From CAWCUK01 sp963798775 (lineage in GTDB: Bacteria; Bacteroidota; Ignavibacteria; Ignavibacteriales; Ignavibacteriaceae): a DNA stretch of 64,000 nucleotides. The position numbers were made by a program, and so were the translations under genes. The DNA lies in contig CAWCUK010000004.1 of NCBI GenBank assembly GCA_963798775.1, positions 434,001 through 498,000 on the forward strand, given 5' to 3'. A model generated the notes under the pieces. It was given only the letters and a program-made list of their open reading frames with translations. It had not been told where the DNA came from and ran no database searches. This document shows, one piece after another, positions 1-7,891 of this stretch. Numbering within the stretch: the first letter of the stretch is position 1; each line of letters starts with the position of its first letter.

Positions 1-155
1 TCCATAGAGCGGAAAATATTAAAAATATACAAGGGAGCGGATTAGGTCTAGCTATTGTTCAAAAATCTTTAGAAATGATGGGCGGAAGTATAACGTTAAC
101 GAGTGTAGAAGGGGAAGGATCAAAGTTTACTGTTCAAATTCCAAAGGTTATTTAA
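1..155 (+). CDS. Histidine kinase, C-terminal end only (partial)
   Basis: The reading frame is open from the window edge (first full codon at 3) to the TAA at 153-155. It encodes about 50 residues that match the last part of a HATPase_c domain. The G2 box GSGLGLAIV is followed by a typical closing strand (GSKFTVQIP). The stop overlaps the ATG of the downstream response regulator in a TAATG arrangement. The two are therefore very probably translationally coupled and form a two-component pair. The sensor part lies outside the window, so its signal is unknown. Confidence 0.85.
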   Translation, partial: HRAENIKNIQGSGLGLAIVQKSLEMMGGSITLTSVEGEGSKFTVQIPKVI

Positions 156-937
156 TGCTTAAAATTTTAGTTATTGAGGATGATCAATTATTAAAGGAAG
201 GAATTCGTGAGATTCTATTGGCTCATAAATTTAAAGTATTCTCCTCTTCGGATGGTGTTGAAGGACTTGAACTTACTAAAGAATTGCTTCCGGATTTAAT
301 TGTCTGTGATATTATGATGCCTAAAATGGACGGTTATGAGTTAAAAGATGAGTTGAATAAAGAGCCGGAAACTTCCAGCATCCCGTTTATTTTTTTAACG
401 GCGAAAGCTGAAATGTCGGATCTGAGAAAAGGTATGGAATTGGGCGCCGATGATTTTCTTATTAAACCGTTTAAAGCGGAAACATTAATAAAAGCCATTC
501 TATTGCGGTTAAAAAAACATTCTGATATTAAAAGTGTAAATAAAAATCCTTTTGAAGATCAAAAAAAGGTAACCGCGAAAGTAAAAAATACTTATAAAGA
601 AGAAGACAGAATATTAATAACTGTAAACCGTACTCCACAGTTCATTAAAATAAATCAAATAAAATGCATTATATCGGAGGGAAATTACACAAAAGTTCAT
701 CTTGCGGAATCTAAAAAAATAATTGTCAGGAAAAATCTAACCGATTGGTTTAAAATTCTTCCTGAAAAATCTTTTAAAAGAATTCACCGTTCCACAATTA
801 TAAATCTTGATTATGTAGAAAAAATATCCAATTGGAGCAGCGGTTCATATATTGTTTACATTAAAGAAATATCAAATCCATTTATTATAAGCCAGCGTTA
901 CGCAAAACAATTAAGATCTAACTTCACAATCAGGTAA
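155..937 (+). CDS. LytTR-family response regulator (REC-LytTR)
   Basis: A 260-residue response regulator. Residues 1-120 form a receiver with the acidic pair D9/D10, phosphoacceptor D52, T82 and K104. Residues about 150-255 form a LytTR DNA-binding domain, recognisable from the EGNYTKVHL and RIHRSTIINLDYV segments. LytTR domains usually bind two direct repeats placed about two helical turns apart. The start codon overlaps the stop of the upstream kinase, which is its likely partner. Its receiver resembles that of the kinase at 13248, including the IPFIFLTA and RKGM-LGADD stretches. It is a candidate regulator of the paired direct repeats upstream of chemotaxis operons in this window; that link is inference. 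Confidence 0.93.
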   Translation: MLKILVIEDDQLLKEGIREILLAHKFKVFSSSDGVEGLELTKELLPDLIVCDIMMPKMDGYELKDELNKEPETSSIPFIFLTAKAEMSDLRKGMELGADDFLIKPFKAETLIKAILLRLKKHSDIKSVNKNPFEDQKKVTAKVKNTYKEEDRILITVNRTPQFIKINQIKCIISEGNYTKVHLAESKKIIVRKNLTDWFKILPEKSFKRIHRSTIINLDYVEKISNWSSGSYIVYIKEISNPFIISQRYAKQLRSNFTIR

Positions 938-1029
938 AAGCCCCTTTTTTAATTCATTCCTAATCAGGAAAACCTACTCTTAATAATTACTTCTTGAAGC
1001 ACTAAATTATTTTTTATAAATATTTTAGC

Positions 1030-1055
1030 TAAACTTTCTAAAATAAATTCGATAA
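1030..1055 (+). promoter_or_regulatory. Sigma-28-like promoter of the bacteriohemerythrin gene
   Basis: TAAACTTT (1030-1037), a 10-nt spacer and TTCGATAA (1048-1055). This resembles the flagellar sigma-28 consensus TAAAGTTT-N11-GCCGATAA, with 7/8 matches at -35 and 6/8 at -10. It lies 40 bp upstream of the hemerythrin start. Similar elements precede other chemotaxis genes in the window. Confidence 0.5.
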
Positions 1056-1094
1056 TAATAATAAAATCTATTTCAATAATTTATTAGGGGAAAT

Positions 1095-1502
1095 ATGTCA
1101 CTAATAACCTGGTCAGATAACTACAGTGTAAAAGTTTCAACAATTGATAATCAGCATAAAAAACTTGTGGAAATCATAAATAATCTGCATGACGCGATGA
1201 AAACCGGTAAGGGAAAAGAAGCTATAGGAAAAACTTTAAATGAGTTGGTTTCTTATACTAAATATCATTTCTCCGCCGAGGAAGAAATGATGAAAAAACA
1301 TAATTATCCCGGATTTATAGCTCATAAAAGAGAGCATGACCTGCTGACGCAAAAAGTAGTTGATTTTGAAAATGATTTTAGGGCCGGTAAATCTTTATTG
1401 ACTCTTGAAGTAATGAATTTTCTAAAAAAATGGCTGGTTGATCATATCTTAAATACAGACAAACAGTATGTTCCCACTCTGGCGTCAAACGGAATAAAAT
1501 AA
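1095..1502 (+). CDS. Bacteriohemerythrin
   Basis: A 135-residue single-domain hemerythrin, the usual bacterial length. It should be a four-helix bundle binding O2 at a non-heme di-iron site. Candidate ligands are H21 (DNQHKKL), H58 and E62 (YHFSAEEEM), H77 and H81 (HKREH), and the late DHILNTDKQY motif. Start ATG at 1095 follows an AGGGG ribosome site. It stands alone with a sigma-28-like promoter upstream and sits beside chemotaxis genes. This suggests oxygen delivery or sensing linked to motility, as proposed for other bacteriohemerythrins. The role is inference; the family call is firm. Confidence 0.95.
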   Translation: MSLITWSDNYSVKVSTIDNQHKKLVEIINNLHDAMKTGKGKEAIGKTLNELVSYTKYHFSAEEEMMKKHNYPGFIAHKREHDLLTQKVVDFENDFRAGKSLLTLEVMNFLKKWLVDHILNTDKQYVPTLASNGIK

Positions 1503-1574
1503 GAATAATGTTAAGCTAATTATTTTTATTAATTGGGCATATTGTCAATAGCTCATCATTTATATCTATTCTTA

Positions 1575-1641
1575 ATCGCTTATACTCGAAAAAGAATCGC
1601 TGGTAACATTTAGCTTAACTATTCTATTTATTTTTCGATAA
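1575..1641 (+). promoter_or_regulatory. Direct-repeat operator plus sigma-28-like promoter (TonB-MCP1 operon)
   Basis: Two 12-bp direct repeats, ATCGCTTATACT (1575-1586) and ATCGCTGGTAAC (1596-1607), have a period of 21 bp. Eight bases later comes TAACTATT (1616-1623), a 10-nt spacer and TTCGATAA (1634-1641), similar to a flagellar sigma-28 promoter. The same arrangement recurs at 10310-10375 and 13154-13219. It suggests an activator bound next to RNA polymerase. Confidence 0.5.
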
Positions 1642-1683
1642 ACAATTAAGAAGTATTTTATTTGATATTACAAGGAGGTATAA

Positions 1684-2112
1684 ATGAAATTCTTTACATA
1701 TAGATCAATTAGTGTAAGTACTCTTCTTATTATAGCGTTTACAATTATCGCGTTTCAAAGCCAAAGTCTGGCATCAATAAATTTATTAAAAAATTTAGGC
1801 GGCCCGGAAGGTGATAAATATCTTCCTTATGCCGAAGTAATGCCTGAACCGGCGGACGGACTGGAAAGCGTTTATAAGTTTATAACTTATCCCAGTATGG
1901 CTAAACAAGCCGGAGTAGAAGGTAAAGTTTATCTTTTAATTTTTGTTAGCGAAACGGGAAATGTTGATGATGTAAAAGTTGTTAAAGGTATCGGCGCCGG
2001 CTGCGATGAAGCAGCGGTAGAAGGTGTTAAAAAAGTAAAATTTAAACCCGGAAAAAACGGCGGAAAAGCTGTTAAAGTAAAATTGTCTCTTCCGGTCATT
2101 TTCAAGTTATAG
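1684..2112 (+). CDS. TonB C-terminal domain protein
   Basis: A 142-residue exported protein. Residues 1-30 form an N-terminal hydrophobic segment (signal peptide or membrane anchor). Residues about 65-142 are a TonB_C domain, with YPSMAKQAGVEG, GCDEAAVEGV and KFKPGKNGGK. Length and order fit a minimal TonB-like protein without the long proline-rich spacer. A strong ribosome site AAGGAGGT at 1673-1680 fixes the start. It lies 52 bp upstream of MCP1 and shares its promoter. In Bacteroidota-like bacteria such small TonB_C proteins may energise outer-membrane receptors. A role linked to chemoreception is only suggested by position. Confidence 0.85.
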   Translation: MKFFTYRSISVSTLLIIAFTIIAFQSQSLASINLLKNLGGPEGDKYLPYAEVMPEPADGLESVYKFITYPSMAKQAGVEGKVYLLIFVSETGNVDDVKVVKGIGAGCDEAAVEGVKKVKFKPGKNGGKAVKVKLSLPVIFKL

Positions 2113-2164
2113 GTCAAACAGAAATTGTTCATTAACTATTATTCTGAAAAATTTAGGACAAATA

Positions 2165-4348
2165 ATGCAGTGGCTTAAAAACATTAAATTTGTTAGAAAA
2201 ATACAGGGCGGCTTTTTATTATTAGCGGCTATATCTACAATAATTGTTGCTTCTGGTTATATTCACTTGAATAAAACTTATAGCATTAAAAAAGATTTAT
2301 TTACTGAATATGTAGTTCCCACACAAAAAGTTGATCAGATGTACGCTGATTTTCAATCAATTCAATATTTGATGATGCAGTTTTCAATGCCTGGATTTTC
2401 ATCCGCTTTTCAAGCGAACGCAAATAAATTGACAATTCTTAAAACATCTGTTGATTCATCTCTTAGTTTTCTTTTGGCTGCCAATTTAAGCGATAGTGTT
2501 AAGAACGAATTAACTGAAGTCTCAAATATCTGGAAAGATTATAAAAATATTGTTGTTGACGCGATTGTAAGCGCTTCCGTTACGGGAAATTATGAAATGG
2601 CTTCTGATATTGCCACTACTTCGGGAGAGGAAGTCGGTAATAAACTTCACGCAAAGTTTGATTCGGTGACTTCCGGACTTAAGAAAAAAGCGGATATGCT
2701 AAATACTTCTATGGAAGACGCTGTTAATCAAGCTATAATTTTTACGATAGGCGGCGCGGTTACAGGTTCATTAATATTTTTTATAAGCGCGTTTTTTATC
2801 GCGCCCGCTATTACCAAACCTATAAATAAACTTAAAGATGTTGTTAATGAATTTGCGCTGGGAAATTATGAACAAAATATAATTGTTGAAACTAAAGATG
2901 AAGTTGGTGAATTAACAGAACTATTCAAAAAATTACAGGCCGCTCAGAAGGAAAAAATATATGCGGCCGAACAAATAGCTGAAGGAAATCTTCAAAAAGT
3001 TAATCCGGCTTCCGATAAAGATACTCTGGCCATAGCGTTTAATAAAGAAATAGATACGCTGCACGGATTACTTAATGAGGCTGAAATGTTAATTGAAGCC
3101 AATAAAGAAGGGGAGCTTTCAATAAGAGGAAACGCGGTCGAATATTCCGGCGGCTGGAGAAAACTTATCGAAGGAATGAACTCAATTTTGGATACGATTG
3201 CCGAACCATTAGGCGAATCTTCCGAAATTTTAGAAATAATGGCCGACGGCGATTTTACCAGGAGAATTAAAGGAAGTTATAGGGGAGCGTATCAAAAGAT
3301 TCAAAATAATATCAACAATTTAGCTGATTCTCTTAATTTAACCATTTCGGAAGTCTCTAAATCGGCTTCTGAAGTGGCTATGTCGGCGTCTCAAATTTCA
3401 TCCAGTACGGAAGAAATGGCCGCGGGAGCGCAAGAACAAAGCGCGCAAACTTCCGAGGTAGCAAAATCAATTGAAGAAATGACCCGTACAATTCTTCAAA
3501 CTTCAAAAAACGCGAGTAACGCTTCTTCTTTCTCTAAAGATGCCGGCGAGAGAGCTAAACGGGGAGTTGAAAAGGTTGAGGATTCTGAAAAAGGAATGAA
3601 CAGAATAGTTAATTCCGCCGAAACAACATATTCCATTATTAGTACTCTCGCGCAAAGAACTGAGCAAATAGGTGAGATTACAAGTGTAATTGATGATATA
3701 GCCGATCAGACTAATCTATTAGCTTTGAACGCGGCGATTGAAGCCGCAAGAGCCGGTGAGCAGGGAAGAGGTTTTGCGGTTGTCGCCGATGAAGTAAGAA
3801 AATTGGCCGAAAGAACCACAAGAGCTACTAAAGAAATAGCTCAAACAATTAAGGCAATTCAAAGCGAAGCCAGGGAAGCGGATCATTCAATGGGTGAGGC
3901 AAAAGAAGCTGTTAACAGCGGAATTAAAATTAATCAAGAACTTCATATCGCCTTACAAGAAATTTTAGATTCTTCAATCCAAGTTTCGGATGAAATAAAC
4001 CAAGTCGCGTCCGCAAGCGAACAGCAGTCCGCCGCTTCCGAACAAATTAGTAAAAATATTGATTCGATCAGTACGGTAACCCAAGAAACTACATCCGGCA
4101 TTCATCAAATTGCCGGCGCTGCCGAAGATTTAAATAGGCTTACAGTAAATTTGCAAGAAGTAATTGCTAAATTTAATGTAGCCGAAACTGCCGCGAAACC
4201 TAAAAAATCATACGAGAGTTTTTCCGCGGTTGATGAACATCTTTTATCCGACAACGGAAACGGAAATGGTAACGGCAACGGACATAAATCCAACGGGCAT
4301 GGGAAAAACGGCCATAATGGTTCTTCAATTGATGACTGGTATAATTAA
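2165..4348 (+). CDS. Methyl-accepting chemotaxis protein MCP1
   Basis: A 727-residue membrane chemoreceptor. It has TM1 near 12-33, a four-helix-bundle type periplasmic domain, and TM2 near 190-215. HAMP and HAMP-like repeats follow (MADGDFTRRI in the second block), then the kinase-control hairpin with the canonical tip DQTNLLALNAAIEAARAG. It should hold CheA and CheW in arrays and be methylated by CheR and demethylated by CheB. The last 30 residues are unusual: an Asn-Gly run (NGNGNGNGNGH) ending in SIDDWYN. This looks like a flexible C-terminal tether and is absent from the other three MCPs. It probably forms an operon with the TonB-like gene. The ligand is unknown. Confidence 0.95.
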   Translation: MQWLKNIKFVRKIQGGFLLLAAISTIIVASGYIHLNKTYSIKKDLFTEYVVPTQKVDQMYADFQSIQYLMMQFSMPGFSSAFQANANKLTILKTSVDSSLSFLLAANLSDSVKNELTEVSNIWKDYKNIVVDAIVSASVTGNYEMASDIATTSGEEVGNKLHAKFDSVTSGLKKKADMLNTSMEDAVNQAIIFTIGGAVTGSLIFFISAFFIAPAITKPINKLKDVVNEFALGNYEQNIIVETKDEVGELTELFKKLQAAQKEKIYAAEQIAEGNLQKVNPASDKDTLAIAFNKEIDTLHGLLNEAEMLIEANKEGELSIRGNAVEYSGGWRKLIEGMNSILDTIAEPLGESSEILEIMADGDFTRRIKGSYRGAYQKIQNNINNLADSLNLTISEVSKSASEVAMSASQISSSTEEMAAGAQEQSAQTSEVAKSIEEMTRTILQTSKNASNASSFSKDAGERAKRGVEKVEDSEKGMNRIVNSAETTYSIISTLAQRTEQIGEITSVIDDIADQTNLLALNAAIEAARAGEQGRGFAVVADEVRKLAERTTRATKEIAQTIKAIQSEAREADHSMGEAKEAVNSGIKINQELHIALQEILDSSIQVSDEINQVASASEQQSAASEQISKNIDSISTVTQETTSGIHQIAGAAEDLNRLTVNLQEVIAKFNVAETAAKPKKSYESFSAVDEHLLSDNGNGNGNGNGHKSNGHGKNGHNGSSIDDWYN

Positions 4349-4374
4349 ACAAAATTATATTTAGTTCTATATTA

Positions 4375-4407
4375 AACGGGAATGCGAAAACATTCCCGTT
4401 TTTTATT
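4375..4407 (+). terminator. Intrinsic terminator after MCP1
   Basis: Perfect 10-bp stem AACGGGAATG / CATTCCCGTT (4375-4384 and 4391-4400) with a 6-nt loop and a following T-rich tract, 26 bp after the MCP1 stop. Confidence 0.9.
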
Positions 4408-4542
4408 TCTGATTACGCTTTTAAGTTTCATTAAATTTTCCTATTGGTTCTTATAATTATTAATAATAACTTATCTTCTCATGGAAAATGCTATCCTTAA
4501 TCTGATTTACGTTAAAAATTTAATAAATAGCGCTGGATTTTA

Positions 4543-5520
4543 ATGAAAGCAATTCTTTATAAAAATTATGGACCTCCCGATGTCCTTAAACTTGCGGATG
4601 TAGAAAAACCGACTCCTAAAAAGGATGAACTATTAATAAAAATTTACGCGGCAACTGTAAATAGGACAGACTGCGCTATGCTCCGGGCAAAGCCATTCAT
4701 TATGAGATTTCTTACCGGGCTGATTAAACCTAAAAATCCTATTCTCGGAACTGATTTTGCCGGTACAGTGGAAGCAGCGGGGGAAAGTGTAAAATCTTTT
4801 AAAACGGGAGATAAGGTTTTCGGTTTTGATGATAATGGTTTAAGTTCTCATGCCGAATATTTAATAATATCAGAAAATAACGCTGTGGCAAAAATACCAG
4901 GCAGTATAAATTTTGAACAAGCTGCGGCCAGTCTTGAAGGCGTTCATTACGCGTATAATTTTATTAATAAGGTAAGTATTGAAAGGGGGCAAAAAGTAGT
5001 TGTTAACGGTGCGACCGGCGCTATCGGCTCTGCTTTAGTGCAGTTATTAAAATATTATGACGCGGATATTACGGCTGTTTGTAATTCAAAAGATTCTGAT
5101 TTGATGATATCTTTAGGCGCTAAAAAAATAATTGATTATACAAAGGAAGATTTTACAAATTCCGCCGAAAAATATAGTTTCGTTTTTGATACCGTCGGTA
5201 AAAGTACTTTTCAAAAATGTAGGCGATTACTCTTGCCCGGAGGCATTTACATGTCTTCTGAACTAGGTAAAGGTGCGCAAAATCTTTTTTTTGCGCTTAT
5301 TACAAAAGCCGGCGGAGGTACAAAGGTAATATTCCCTTTCCCGAAAGATCGCGGCGGAAGTATTCTTTTTATCAAAAAATTAATTGAGGAAGGAAAATTC
5401 AATCCCGTTATTGATAGAAGTTATCCTTTAGAAGAAATAATTGAGGCTTTTAAGTATGTTGAAGAGGCGAGGAAGATGGGGAATGTTATAGTAAGACCTT
5501 TTTATGAAATAAAAAATTAA
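4543..5520 (+). CDS. Zinc-independent NAD(P)H alcohol dehydrogenase / quinone oxidoreductase (MDR family)
   Basis: A 325-residue medium-chain dehydrogenase/reductase. The N-terminal GroES-like domain (1-120) includes GTDFAGTVEAAG. The Rossmann domain has the nucleotide motif NGATGAIGSALVQ near 158-170. The cysteine cluster of the structural zinc site is absent, so it belongs with quinone-oxidoreductase-type enzymes that reduce quinones or enones with NAD(P)H. It stands alone, between a terminator and an apparently gene-free stretch, and nothing nearby hints at its substrate. It does not look like part of the chemotaxis regulon. Confidence 0.88.
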   Translation: MKAILYKNYGPPDVLKLADVEKPTPKKDELLIKIYAATVNRTDCAMLRAKPFIMRFLTGLIKPKNPILGTDFAGTVEAAGESVKSFKTGDKVFGFDDNGLSSHAEYLIISENNAVAKIPGSINFEQAAASLEGVHYAYNFINKVSIERGQKVVVNGATGAIGSALVQLLKYYDADITAVCNSKDSDLMISLGAKKIIDYTKEDFTNSAEKYSFVFDTVGKSTFQKCRRLLLPGGIYMSSELGKGAQNLFFALITKAGGGTKVIFPFPKDRGGSILFIKKLIEEGKFNPVIDRSYPLEEIIEAFKYVEEARKMGNVIVRPFYEIKN

Positions 5521-5800
5521 CTTCAGTCTATAAATTTATGTTTGAAAATTATTATTCTTTTATAAGATTCTTTAGTATTTTAATATGGTAAATCATTTAA
5601 AGAGGTATTTACTCTCTATACCGGAAAATGAAACCAATGGCGAGAAAATAAATTTAAATAAATGGCTATTCGGAAATCGGTGATTACTTTTTTTATTTTT
5701 ATCCGCATTCTGAAACTCGCGGGGATTCAAAATATTATTATATTGTCAGAGTTATCAGAGGAGCTGCTTATTATCGCTAATCATTCCATACGTTTTAATT
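5521..5800. other. Gene-free stretch with a possible decayed coding remnant
   Basis: Two hundred and eighty bases lie between convergent genes and contain no convincing gene. A short plus-strand frame ends at the TAA near 5780 with the residues YYYIVRVIRGAAYYR. This recalls the RV(L/I)RGGSW signature near the end of formylglycine-generating-enzyme-like (SUMF1) domains. The upstream part is interrupted and the usual tail is missing. It may be a relic or chance. Confidence 0.2.
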
Positions 5801-6346
5801 TCATAATTCAAATACTTCTTTAAAATTGAATTTCAAATCATCATTTACCGGAATTAAAAGCAGTGCGGGCCGTTCTATTTTAAATTCAGTCAGACTTATA
5901 GCAAACTTCCCGTCTACTTCCAATTTCCCATCCCCCCAATTCTGAAAAGCTGAAATTGTAATTTCCTTAGTAATTCCGTGAAAAGTTAACTTGCCGGATA
6001 TTTTTAGACTATCTCCGTCTTGAGCGATTTTATCGCTTAAAAATCTAGCTTCGGGATATTGAATGGCGTTTATTACTTCCATAGCGTGTGAATCACGATT
6101 TGAATTGCCGCTGTTGAATGTAGAAACAGCCGTTTGAACTAATGCTTGTTTTATTTTCTTCGCTGAAATATCGGCGTTAATAACACATGTTTGATCTTTA
6201 CTTTCCGCCTCTATCTCATGCAGCGGATGCGTTAACTGATATTTTATATATGATTCATCTTTATCGGCGTATAACCTCTTTATTTGAGCGTTCACTGTCG
6301 GCACGGACAAAACTATTAAAAGGAAAAAATATATTATTCTCTTCAT
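5801..6346 (-). CDS. YceI-family periplasmic protein
   Basis: A 181-residue exported protein of the YceI family, which forms lipocalin-like barrels that bind polyisoprenoid lipids. A signal peptide spans about residues 1-20 and ends at VNA. The body has the family pattern: AQFVSTAV-like strand, NRDSHAMEVINAIQYPEARF, KISGKLTFHGITKEI and the closing strands. The gene follows the b561-like gene by only 10 bases on the same strand. Elsewhere YceI and cytochrome b561 (YceJ) genes are commonly paired, which supports both calls. The likely role is lipid or quinone handling in the periplasm. Confidence 0.9.
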   Translation of the reverse strand: MKRIIYFFLLIVLSVPTVNAQIKRLYADKDESYIKYQLTHPLHEIEAESKDQTCVINADISAKKIKQALVQTAVSTFNSGNSNRDSHAMEVINAIQYPEARFLSDKIAQDGDSLKISGKLTFHGITKEITISAFQNWGDGKLEVDGKFAISLTEFKIERPALLLIPVNDDLKFNFKEVFEL

Positions 6347-6356
6347 TACAAAACCT

Positions 6357-7148
6357 TTAAAAAGTTAAAACAATAACGGAAGCGGCAAAAACGGCTGTTG
6401 TTGTATATGCGGAAATTTGGTGAAAATGGGCTTTATCAATATTTAATTTATGGTGATTTTCAATCAGTGAACCGAGAATCGGGGTTAATATCATACCGGC
6501 AAAATGCACCCAGGCTAAAGTTTTATGAATCCCGGTTGTACTGATTCTTTCACCTTCGCGGCGTATTAAAGGAGGCGGCGCTAAAACCGCTAACATACCT
6601 GTTAACGCGTATGTTCCTATAGTTAATCCGACAAAAGCCTGATGTATATCTCCGTCGCTCCTATGTCCGTCAATTACACGCTGTCCGAAATAATCCGCAG
6701 TTAACATTAATCCCAATGTAGCTAACCCGGAAATTTGATGAACCGTAAGCATTGTTCTTCTGGCTTTTAATTCGCTTTCTCTCGATTCTTTTGTTAAGGG
6801 GCCGGCTACGCCTAATTTTCTCATAAAACCGTCTTCATCCCATAAAAACTTTTCCATAAAACTCATATTATCGGGTAAAAGTTTAGGTTTAATCGCGAGT
6901 GAAAGAGAGGATAAATCACTTAAGCTTGAATCCTGAGTAGTATCTATTTTTACTGTATCCTCTAAAAAATGATAATCCCGGACGGCGGATAAATCTGGAT
7001 AATTTGATGAAAGGCTTCTAAAATCAGAATGAAGTTTAAGTTCTTGCGCGAAGATATGATTGGAAAAGAAGAAAAGAAAAAATATAGAGAAGATAATTTG
7101 TTTCACATTAAAGGAAGCTGAGTTCAGATTAGCCGATTGATATTTCAT
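6357..7148 (-). CDS. Cytochrome b561-like four-helix membrane protein
   Basis: A 263-residue protein with an N-terminal signal segment (17-35), a variable periplasmic stretch (36-130) and four predicted membrane helices at about 134-152, 168-190, 207-228 and 244-262. Histidines sit in or beside these helices: H137, H169, H208, H215, H241 and H243. They could bind two b-type hemes as in cytochrome b561. The gene is the first of a two-gene unit with YceI, mirroring the E. coli yceJ-yceI order. Overall similarity to classical b561 is weak, so the family call rests on helix pattern, histidines and partner gene. Confidence 0.6.
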   Translation of the reverse strand: MKYQSANLNSASFNVKQIIFSIFFLFFFSNHIFAQELKLHSDFRSLSSNYPDLSAVRDYHFLEDTVKIDTTQDSSLSDLSSLSLAIKPKLLPDNMSFMEKFLWDEDGFMRKLGVAGPLTKESRESELKARRTMLTVHQISGLATLGLMLTADYFGQRVIDGHRSDGDIHQAFVGLTIGTYALTGMLAVLAPPPLIRREGERISTTGIHKTLAWVHFAGMILTPILGSLIENHHKLNIDKAHFHQISAYTTTAVFAASVIVLTF

Positions 7149-7412
7149 CCGTTTTCCTTTTTGGTTAATTAGATGTATTCCGCTTAAAAAAGTTCCATTA
7201 AGTTTTTCTAAAAAAAACTTTGGTGATCTTCAGTATTATTAAGCATAAAATCCTTTCAGAAAATTCTCCATCGAACTTACTTGTTTTCAATCGCTCATAA
7301 TGTTAATAATTGATTTTATCACATAATATTTAATCTCTTAAAAATTATAACGAAAATAAAGTTGAAGAGGGTGATTGCCTTCTTCATAGTTTAATTTTAA
7401 AAAGGTTTAATA

Positions 7413-7874
7413 ATGGGAACTATAAAACAAAACGAAATGGTTCAATCCGATCTTCTGCAACTGGTAAGTTTTACTGTCGGAAAAGAAATATTCGCGATTG
7501 ATATTCTGCTGGTGAAGGAGATAATTCGTCCTGTGAAAATTACAGAGATACCGAATACACCTCATTTTATTGAAGGAATTATAAACCTTCGGGGAAATAT
7601 AATTACAGTTATAAATCTAAGAGAAAAATTAGGTTTGCCGGATAAAGAAGACGATAATAATACCCGCGTTATTGTTGTTGAAATTAACGAACGCATAATA
7701 GGATTTATTGTTGATTCAGTTGAAGAAGTTGTGCGAATTTCCTCATCGATTACAGAAGCGCCTCCGGATTCTCTTAACATTATAGATACCGAATATATAA
7801 AATCTGTCGGTAAACTTGACGATAAACTTTTAATTCTTATTGATCTTGAAAAAATTATTAACACAAATAAATAA
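7413..7874 (+). CDS. cheW: CheW coupling protein (first copy)
   Basis: A 153-residue CheW. It is a single SH3-like coupling domain that bridges CheA and chemoreceptors. Family motifs are LVSFTVGKEIFAIDI, EIPNTPHFIEGIINLRG, VINLREKLGLP and ILIDLEKII. It closely resembles the second CheW at 14369, and both are directly followed by an MCP gene, so the pair looks like a duplicated CheW-MCP module. Start ATG at 7413 follows AAAAGG. A weaker relative of the chemotaxis promoter lies upstream: ATCGA and ATCGC repeats at 7270 and 7290, and TAATCTCT-N10-AACGAAAA at 7331-7356. Confidence 0.96.
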   Translation: MGTIKQNEMVQSDLLQLVSFTVGKEIFAIDILLVKEIIRPVKITEIPNTPHFIEGIINLRGNIITVINLREKLGLPDKEDDNNTRVIVVEINERIIGFIVDSVEEVVRISSSITEAPPDSLNIIDTEYIKSVGKLDDKLLILIDLEKIINTNK

Positions 7875-7891
7875 AATACAGGGGTTAAAAA

